DNA of 64,000 bases from Sinomonas notoginsengisoli (GTDB taxonomy: Bacteria > Actinomycetota > Actinomycetes > Actinomycetales > Micrococcaceae), in contig NZ_JAIZDP010000001.1 of NCBI RefSeq assembly GCF_021554725.1, forward strand, positions 992,001 through 1,056,000, given 5' to 3'. The notes beneath the pieces were generated by a model. That model did no database searches. It saw nothing but the letters and a program-made list of their open reading frames with translations, and had not been told where the DNA came from. The translations under genes were made by a program, and so were the position numbers. This document shows, piece by piece, positions 58,450 through 64,000 of this stretch. How positions within the stretch are numbered: the stretch's first letter is position 1; each line of letters begins with the position of its first letter.

Positions 58450-60321
58450 CTACTCGACAGTGACCGACTTGGCGAGGTTTCGCGGCTGATCGACGTCGTA
58501 GCCCTTGGCCGAGGCGAGCTCGGCGGCGAAGATCTGCAGGGGCACGGTGGTGAGCAGTGGCATGAGCAGCACGGGGGTCTCGGGGACGTAGAAGACGTGC
58601 TCGGCGTACTCGCGCACTGCCTCGTCGCCCTCTTCCGCAACCACGAAGGTGCGGGCGCCGCGAGCGCGGACCTCCTGGATGTTGGAGACCACCTTGGCGT
58701 GCAGCGACTCGCGCCCCCGCGGGGACGGGACCACCACGAACACCGGCTGCCCTTGGTCGATCAGGGCGATCGGGCCGTGCTTGAGCTCGCCGGCTGCGAA
58801 GCCCTCGGCGTGGATGTACGCGATCTCCTTGAGCTTGAGCGCGCCCTCGAGTGCCACCGGGTAGCCCACGTGACGTCCCAGGAACAGCACGGAGCTCTCG
58901 TCCTTCATGCTGCGGGCGAGTTCGCGCAGCGGCCCGGCGTTGTCCAGGACGGTCTGGATCTTCTCGGGAATCTTGTTCAGGTCCGCGAGGACGTCCTTGA
59001 TCTGGCCGGAGAAGATGTTCCCTCGCAGCTGCGCGAGGTACAGGCCGAGCAGGTAGGCGGCCGTGATCTGGGCCAGGAATGCCTTCGTCGACGCGACGGC
59101 GATCTCCGGGCCGGCGTGCGTGTAGAGCACGGCGTCGGACTCGCGCGGGATCGTGGACCCGTTCGTGTTGCAGATCGAGACCGTCTTGGCCCCCTGCTCG
59201 CGGGCGTAGCGGACGGCCATGAGCGTGTCCATCGTCTCGCCGGACTGGCTGATGGAGACCACGAGCGTGTTGGAGTCCACGATCGGGTCCCGGTAGCGGA
59301 ACTCGTGCGCGAGCTCGACCTCGGTGGGGATCCGGCACCAGTTCTCGATCGCGTACTTGGCCACGAGCCCCGCGTAGGCGGCCGTGCCGCACGCGAGCAC
59401 GATGATCTTGTTGACCTTCTTCAGCTCCGCCGGGTCGATGCGCAGCTCGTCAAGGATGAGCCGGCCCGATTCGTCGGAACGGCCCAGGAGGGTGTCGTGG
59501 ACGGCGGCGGGCTGGTCGTGGATCTCCTTCTCCATGAAGGAGTTGAAGCCGCCCTTCTCCGCGGAGGCCGCGTCCCAGGAGACCTCGAACTCCTTGCCCT
59601 GGGCGGGGGCGCCGAAGAAGTCGGTGACCACGAAGCTGTCCGGGGTGATCGTCACGATCTGGTCCTGGCCCAGCTCCACCGCGCGGCGGGTGTAATCGAT
59701 GAACCCCGAGACGTCGGAGCCGAGGAAGTTCTCGCCCTCGCCGAGGCCGACGACGAGCGGCGAGTTCCGCCGCGCCGCCACCACCGTACCGGGCTGCTCG
59801 GCGTGCACCGCCAGGAGTGTGAAGGCGCCCTCCAGCTGCTGGCAGGCCAGCTGCATGGCCTTGGTGATGTCGCCGCCGGCCTCACCGCGGTACAGGTCGC
59901 CGATCAGGGCGGCGGCCACCTCGGTGTCCGTCTCGGACAGGAAAGCCACTCCCTTGGCCGCGAGCTCGCTCTTGAGCGTCGCGTAGTTCTCGATGATGCC
60001 GTTGTGGATCACGGCGAGCCGGCCGTCGTCGGCAAGGTGCGGGTGCGCGTTGACGTCAGTGGGGCCGCCGTGCGTGGCCCAGCGGGTGTGGCCGATCCCC
60101 GTGACGCTCTCCGGCAACGGGTGCTCCGCGAGCTCATTTTCAAGGTTCTTCAGCTTGCCGGCCTTCTTGCGCGACTCCATGGCCCCGTCAGACACCACGG
60201 CGACGCCGGCCGAATCGTACCCACGGTACTCGAGGCGGCGCAGGCCCTCGATCACCACATCAAGGGCGCCATACTCCCCGCTGCGCTTGCTGCTACCGAC
60301 ATACCCGACGATTCCACACAT
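58450..60321 (-). CDS. glmS: Glutamine--fructose-6-phosphate aminotransferase (isomerizing)
   Basis: Makes glucosamine-6-phosphate, the first step to UDP-GlcNAc. The 623-aa protein starts MCGIVGYVG; Cys2 becomes the N-terminal nucleophile, which fixes the start at 60321 even though an in-frame ATG lies nine bases upstream. The glutaminase domain has GHTRWATHG. Two SIS domains follow ([17 protein letters not shown]) and the end is [16 protein letters not shown] is 7 nt upstream. glmM near the right edge continues the pathway. Confidence 0.97.
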   Translation of the reverse strand: MCGIVGYVGSSKRSGEYGALDVVIEGLRRLEYRGYDSAGVAVVSDGAMESRKKAGKLKNLENELAEHPLPESVTGIGHTRWATHGGPTDVNAHPHLADDGRLAVIHNGIIENYATLKSELAAKGVAFLSETDTEVAAALIGDLYRGEAGGDITKAMQLACQQLEGAFTLLAVHAEQPGTVVAARRNSPLVVGLGEGENFLGSDVSGFIDYTRRAVELGQDQIVTITPDSFVVTDFFGAPAQGKEFEVSWDAASAEKGGFNSFMEKEIHDQPAAVHDTLLGRSDESGRLILDELRIDPAELKKVNKIIVLACGTAAYAGLVAKYAIENWCRIPTEVELAHEFRYRDPIVDSNTLVVSISQSGETMDTLMAVRYAREQGAKTVSICNTNGSTIPRESDAVLYTHAGPEIAVASTKAFLAQITAAYLLGLYLAQLRGNIFSGQIKDVLADLNKIPEKIQTVLDNAGPLRELARSMKDESSVLFLGRHVGYPVALEGALKLKEIAYIHAEGFAAGELKHGPIALIDQGQPVFVVVPSPRGRESLHAKVVSNIQEVRARGARTFVVAEEGDEAVREYAEHVFYVPETPVLLMPLLTTVPLQIFAAELASAKGYDVDQPRNLAKSVTVE

Positions 60322-60328
60322 GCGCTCC

Positions 60329-60334
60329 ATCCTA
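60329..60334 (-). promoter_or_regulatory. -10-like box, leaderless glmS
   Basis: TAGGAT (minus strand) lies 7 nt before the glmS ATG. Confidence 0.45.
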
Positions 60335-60393
60335 CCGGCGCCCGCGCGGCCGGCGTATTTCGCGTTAGCTGCGCCACTTGGCAGAATGCACAG

Positions 60394-61359
60394 GTGACAT
60401 TGCAGAGAAGCGAGTCCGGCGGCGACGGCGCCACGCCCTTTGTGGAACTCGACCGCTCCACATGGGCCCGGCTCGCGGACCGCATGGAGCAGCCACTGAA
60501 CCAGGAGGACATCGAGCGCATCCGAGGTCTGGGCGATCCCCTCGATCTGGGCGAGGTCCGCGACGTCTACCTGCCGCTCTCCCGCCTGCTCTCTCTCTAT
60601 GTGGAGGCCTCGGGCGAGCTCCACAACGCCACGCAGACGTTCCTCGGAGAGTCGACGCAGCGCACCCCGTTCGTGATCGGCGTGGCCGGGTCGGTGGCGG
60701 TGGGCAAGTCCACCATTGCCCGTGTGCTTCGGGAGATGCTGCGGCGCTGGCCCTCCACCCCGAACGTCGAGCTCATCACCACGGACGGTTTCCTGTACCC
60801 TCTCGCGGAGCTGACCCGGCGCGGAATCCTGGAGCGCAAAGGCTTCCCCGAGTCGTACGACCGGCGGGCCCTGCTGCGGTTCGTCGCCGAGATCAAGTCC
60901 GGGGCCGAGGAGGTCCGGGCGCCGTGGTACTCGCACCTGACCTATGACATCGTGCCCGGAAAAGAGGTGGTGGTCCGCCGGCCGGACGTGCTCATCGTGG
61001 AAGGCCTCAACGTTCTGGCCCCAGCCCGCGCCCGGTACGACGGGACCGCAGGCCTGGCGCTCTCGGACTTCTTCGACTTCTCCCTCTATGTGGACGCCAA
61101 GACCAGCTACATCGAGCAGTGGTACGTGGAGCGGTTCCTGAAGCTCCGCTCGGGCGCGTTCGCCCAGCCTGAGAGCTACTTCCACCGCTACGCCTCACTC
61201 TCCGACGAGGAGGCCGCGACCACAGCGCGCAGCATCTGGAAGCGGATCAATGAGCCGAACCTCATCCAGAACGTCCTGCCCACCCGCGGCCGCGCCCAGC
61301 TGGTGCTGACCAAGGATCAGGACCATTCGATCAGCCGTATGCTCCTGAGGAAGGTCTGA
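60394..61359 (+). CDS. coaA: Type I pantothenate kinase
   Basis: Phosphorylates pantothenate, the first and usually regulated step of CoA synthesis. The 321-aa protein has Walker [15 protein letters not shown] near residue 95, [20 protein letters not shown], and the C-terminal [12 protein letters not shown]. The GTG at 60394 has no SD; CAGAAT 6 nt upstream could serve as a weak -10. It is divergent from glmS. Confidence 0.95.
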   Translation: MTLQRSESGGDGATPFVELDRSTWARLADRMEQPLNQEDIERIRGLGDPLDLGEVRDVYLPLSRLLSLYVEASGELHNATQTFLGESTQRTPFVIGVAGSVAVGKSTIARVLREMLRRWPSTPNVELITTDGFLYPLAELTRRGILERKGFPESYDRRALLRFVAEIKSGAEEVRAPWYSHLTYDIVPGKEVVVRRPDVLIVEGLNVLAPARARYDGTAGLALSDFFDFSLYVDAKTSYIEQWYVERFLKLRSGAFAQPESYFHRYASLSDEEAATTARSIWKRINEPNLIQNVLPTRGRAQLVLTKDQDHSISRMLLRKV

Positions 61360-61469
61360 GGCAACGCCCGGCCCGGGCTGATCCGGCGGGGACCTCCGCT
61401 GGGCGCCGCCAGCCCACGACACAGGGAAAAAGTAACCCTTCGTTCATGGTGCGGTCCGCATTGCGCAGC

Positions 61470-61475
61470 TAACAT
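61470..61475 (+). promoter_or_regulatory. -10-like box, leaderless mscL
   Basis: TAACAT lies 7 nt before the ATG at 61483. Confidence 0.5.
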
Positions 61476-61482
61476 CGGCCCC

Positions 61483-61872
61483 ATGCTGAGTGGATTCAAA
61501 GCCTTCATCATGAAGGGCAATGTCGTCGACCTTGCTGTCGCCGTCGTCATGGGTGCGGCGTTCGGCGCCGTCGTCACCTCGTTCGTGTCGAATATCCTCA
61601 TGCCGATCATCTCGCTCCTCTTCGGCCAGCCGAACTTCGACAACTTCCTCGTCTTCGGCCCGGTGAAGATCGGCGTCTTCCTCACCGTCCTCATCAACTT
61701 CATCCTCGTCGCGGCGGCGATCTACTTCGCGGTGGTCATGCCGATGAACCACATGATCGAGCGCCGCAACCGCAAGCTGGGCATCAAGGAGCAGACCGAG
61801 GAGGAGCCCATCGATCCGCAGGTCGCGCTCCTGACCGAGATCCGCGACTCGCTCAGGTCCCGCGACATCTGA
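61483..61872 (+). CDS. mscL: Large-conductance mechanosensitive channel
   Basis: A 129-aa MscL that opens under membrane tension on osmotic downshock. It has the N-terminal FKAFIMKGNVVDLAVAVVMG (first helix region), Gly-rich TM1, TM2 (VFLTVLINFILVAAAIYFAVV) and the charged C-terminal bundle. The trehalose cluster in the same window also relates to osmoadaptation. Confidence 0.96.
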   Translation: MLSGFKAFIMKGNVVDLAVAVVMGAAFGAVVTSFVSNILMPIISLLFGQPNFDNFLVFGPVKIGVFLTVLINFILVAAAIYFAVVMPMNHMIERRNRKLGIKEQTEEEPIDPQVALLTEIRDSLRSRDI

Positions 61873-61904
61873 CCCGTTCGCCCACCTCTTCACCGACCCG
61901 ACGG

Positions 61905-61949
61905 ACGACGCCGGCCACTCGCCTCACGAAGGCGAGTGGCCGGCGTCGT
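61905..61949 (+). terminator. Perfect 19-bp stem-loop after mscL
   Basis: ACGACGCCGGCCACTCGCC pairs perfectly with its complement around TCACGAA. It shares the ACGACGCCGGCC arm with other stem-loops in the window. Confidence 0.85.
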
Positions 61950-62022
61950 GGGCAGCTCCTTCTCATCTGGATCTGGGGTCTGCGCAGGCAGGACTGCTGC
62001 TCGTCGCGCTGCGGCTTTTCCG

Positions 62023-63099
62023 TCAGGCGGCCAGAAGCTCGACCACCCCGTAGGCGCCGGTATCAATCACACGGCCAGCCCGGAACCCTGCTGCTGCACC
62101 TAGGGCTTGGATCTCGGCGGCCGAGCGCTGCCGGCCCTCGGTTTGGGCGAGCATCATGATGTCGGAGATCGACACCGGGAACTGCGCCACATTGGGCTCC
62201 TGCAGCCACTCGAGCACGAGTACCCGCGCTCCCGATGCAGCGGCCGCCCGGACCGTGCGGAGCACCTGGCTGCACTTGTCGTCATCCCAGTCGTGGAGCA
62301 CATCCTTGAGCAAATACACGTCTGCGCGCGCCTCAAAGCCGGTGAAAAGGTCGCCCTCCACAGTTCGCACCCGGTCCGCGACCCCACGGCTCGCGAGGTA
62401 CTCCCCGGCGGCGGCGAGCGGGCCCGCTTGGTCCACCAGAACGCCGTCGAGTGTCGGACGTTCACGAAGCACGGAGGCGAGCATTGCGCCGACACCGCCG
62501 CCCACGTCGCACACCGTTCCGTGCTCAGGCCACGGGTATGCGGCGACGATGAGCGGGGCGGCGAGGAGCGTGAGCTCGTGCATGGTGCGGGCGAACCCGG
62601 CCTCCTCGTCGGGGTGCGCGGCCATATGTTCCCACATGCTGGTACCCGTGGCTGCGTTGAATGCCGGCAAGCCATCGACGAGGGTCTCGGGGAGCCGGAG
62701 CCATCCGGCGAGCACGGCGTCCGAGGTCGCGTACCGTACCCAACCCGCCATCGAGTGGGGATCGCCTTCGAGCAGCAGTCGGCCCGTACGGGTGAGGCTG
62801 AAGCGGCCGCGGGAGTCCAGCCGCACGAGGCCGTAGACGGCCAGCCCGCGCAGCACGCGGTGGACGGTTGGTGCATGCAGGCCGAGCTGCTCGGCCACCT
62901 GCGCCCCGGTCCTGCTCCCAATCGCGAGCGGCTCCGCGAGCCGCGTGCGCACGGCGGCACGCATCAGCGCGATGGCCGCGACTCCCCCGCTGACCTCGAG
63001 GAACCTGGCCTGGGGCGGCTTTAGCCCGGCGGCCGCGCGTTCGAGGGCCCCGCTCAGGCTCTGGACGGCGCGAACAACGGCTGGCGGCGGCGTGCGCAT
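62023..63099 (-). CDS. O-methyltransferase family 2 protein (DnrK/hydroxyneurosporene-type)
   Basis: A 358-aa SAM-dependent methyltransferase. The N-terminal ~110 residues form a dimerisation wHTH (QVAEQLGLHAPTVHRVLRGL). The catalytic domain has VCDVGGGVGAMLA (SAM site), VEGDLFTGF and the family motif LLKDVLHDWDDDKC. Relatives methylate small aromatic or polyketide molecules. No biosynthetic cluster is adjacent; substrate unknown. TACGCT lies 6 nt upstream of the ATG. Confidence 0.88.
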   Translation of the reverse strand: MRTPPPAVVRAVQSLSGALERAAAGLKPPQARFLEVSGGVAAIALMRAAVRTRLAEPLAIGSRTGAQVAEQLGLHAPTVHRVLRGLAVYGLVRLDSRGRFSLTRTGRLLLEGDPHSMAGWVRYATSDAVLAGWLRLPETLVDGLPAFNAATGTSMWEHMAAHPDEEAGFARTMHELTLLAAPLIVAAYPWPEHGTVCDVGGGVGAMLASVLRERPTLDGVLVDQAGPLAAAGEYLASRGVADRVRTVEGDLFTGFEARADVYLLKDVLHDWDDDKCSQVLRTVRAAAASGARVLVLEWLQEPNVAQFPVSISDIMMLAQTEGRQRSAAEIQALGAAAGFRAGRVIDTGAYGVVELLAA

Positions 63100-63105
63100 G
63101 GGCCG

Positions 63106-63111
63106 AGCGTA
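63106..63111 (-). promoter_or_regulatory. -10-like box, leaderless O-methyltransferase gene
   Basis: TACGCT (minus strand) lies 6 nt before the ATG at 63099. Confidence 0.4.
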
Positions 63112-63219
63112 CCGCCCTGCTCAGATCGGGGACGCATACCGGCGTGTCACATCACAACGCGCCGTTGGAGCGAGTGCACTCGGGCGCCAACTGAGCAGGA
63201 ACGGACGGCCCAGCTAGGA

Positions 63220-64000
63220 TCAGGCGGTCTCGAGCGCGAGCTGGCTCTGGACCACGCCGGCGAGGCGCTCGGCGATGGCCTGTGCGGTGGCCTCGTCCGA
63301 GGCCTCGACCATCACTCGCACCAGAGGCTCGGTGCCCGAGGGCCGCAGGAGCACCCGCCCGGTCTCCCCCAGCTCGGCCACGGCGTCGGCAACAGCCGCC
63401 GCCACGCCGTCGTCCGCGCTGACGCGGCTCTTGTCCACGCCGCGGACGTTGATGAGCACCTGCGGCAGGCGGGTCATGACGGCGGCGAGCTCCTTGAGCG
63501 GGCGGCCAGTCCGGGCCACCTGCGCGGCCAGCTGGAGGCCGGTGAGTACCCCGTCACCGGTGGTGGCGTAGTCGGAGAAGATGACGTGGCCGGACTGCTC
63601 CCCACCGAGGGAGTAGCTGCCGGCGCGCATCTCCTCGAGCACGTAGCGGTCGCCCACGGCGGTCTCGTGGGTGGTGATCCCAGCGTCGCGGAGGGCGAGC
63701 TTGAGGCCGAGGTTGCTCATCACGGTGGCGACGAGCACGTTGTCGCGCAGCTGCCCGGCCTCCTTGAGGGCCACGCCGAGGATTGCCATGATCTGATCCC
63801 CGTCCACCACGGTGCCCTCGTGGTCCACGGCAAGGCAGCGGTCGGCATCGCCGTCGTGCGCGATCCCGAGGTCCGCCGCGTGGGCCACGACTGCTGCCTG
63901 GAGCTTCTCGAGGTGGGTGGAGCCCACGCCGTCGTTGATGTTCAGACCGTCCGGCTCGGCGCCGATCACGACCACCTCGGCGCCAGCGTCCTTGAACACC
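63220..64000 (-). CDS. glmM: Phosphoglucosamine mutase, C-terminal part (start beyond right edge)
   Basis: Interconverts glucosamine-6-P and glucosamine-1-P on the way to UDP-GlcNAc. About 260 residues are visible. They include the metal-binding loop [13 protein letters not shown], the sugar-specificity loop [10 protein letters not shown] and the phosphate-binding loop [15 protein letters not shown] near the C-terminus. The active-site serine and N-terminal domain are outside the window. The match to GlmM rather than a general phosphomannomutase rests on the GGEQSGH and [10 protein letters not shown] motifs. Confidence 0.94.
   Translation of the reverse strand, partial: VFKDAGAEVVVIGAEPDGLNINDGVGSTHLEKLQAAVVAHAADLGIAHDGDADRCLAVDHEGTVVDGDQIMAILGVALKEAGQLRDNVLVATVMSNLGLKLALRDAGITTHETAVGDRYVLEEMRAGSYSLGGEQSGHVIFSDYATTGDGVLTGLQLAAQVARTGRPLKELAAVMTRLPQVLINVRGVDKSRVSADDGVAAAVADAVAELGETGRVLLRPSGTEPLVRVMVEASDEATAQAIAERLAGVVQSQLALETA

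Noticed and set aside
58597-60393. Long N-terminal extension of coaA reading through glmS
   Set aside because: Only the part from GTG 60394 matches pantothenate kinase; the rest is antisense to glmS.

Overview
This window is high-GC chromosomal DNA from an actinobacterium, most likely a member of the Micrococcaceae (Arthrobacter/Sinomonas-like). The support is the gene content: a GuaB-like GuaB3 next to GuaB, MshA of mycothiol biosynthesis, a bacterial inositol-phosphate synthase, a fused NnrE/NnrD, a TreXYZ-type trehalose cluster, CIRCE-controlled groESL, and many genes whose start codon lies 5-7 nt after a TANNNT box. No rRNA, tRNA, IS element, integrase, phage module or CRISPR array was seen.

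Layout. 1-3573: a helicase-like protein, cut by the left edge, with both Walker motifs altered. 3694-11880: guanine nucleotide genes (guaA, guaB3, guaB) with SURF1, a DUF3817 protein, a PTS EIIA protein and glpD between them, all leftward. 12184-17185: a DUF389 membrane protein, groES-groEL behind two CIRCE operators, a small membrane protein and a methyltransferase. 17239-21392: an AroE-family dehydrogenase, a zinc-independent L36 gene with a Zur-like palindrome, an AidB-like acyl-CoA dehydrogenase, and a YbdK-type ligase that seems to start at CTG. 21418-26620: an AbiEi/DUF559 protein, then a tightly overlapping alr-tsaE-tsaB-rimI-tsaD operon (cell-wall D-alanine plus the tRNA t6A machinery). 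26746-34079: mshA, fhs, a BBE-type flavoprotein, ino1, a PLDc_N-type membrane protein and a diacylglycerol kinase-like gene.

34260-37492 is a stress island: GlsB, a MerR/HspR-like regulator divergent from hsp20, a mini J-domain protein, two small unknown proteins and a PRC/DUF2382 protein. 37810-46484 is the glgX-glgX-treY-treZ operon, which turns glycogen or maltodextrin into trehalose. 46618-50366 holds two uncharacterised genes, then a degraded polysaccharide locus: a 3' remnant of rmlD fused head-to-head to a 5'-truncated, frameshifted sugar-transferase gene, followed by a glycosyltransferase. 50578-58361 is mixed housekeeping and accessory genes (DUF3467, SGNH lipoprotein, NnrED, AcpS, DODA dioxygenase, a second AbiEi/DUF559 protein, DinB-like, polysaccharide deacetylase). 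58450-64000 carries glmS, coaA, mscL, an O-methyltransferase and the C-terminal part of glmM.

Cross-cutting signals: about twenty transcription units look leaderless, and several intergenic regions carry long, near-perfect stem-loops with a shared ACGACGSCGG outer arm. No obviously new multi-gene defence system was found. The best candidates for undescribed biology are the Hsp20/J-domain/unknown-protein cluster, the helicase-like protein with altered nucleotide-binding motifs, and the two stand-alone AbiEi/DUF559 proteins.
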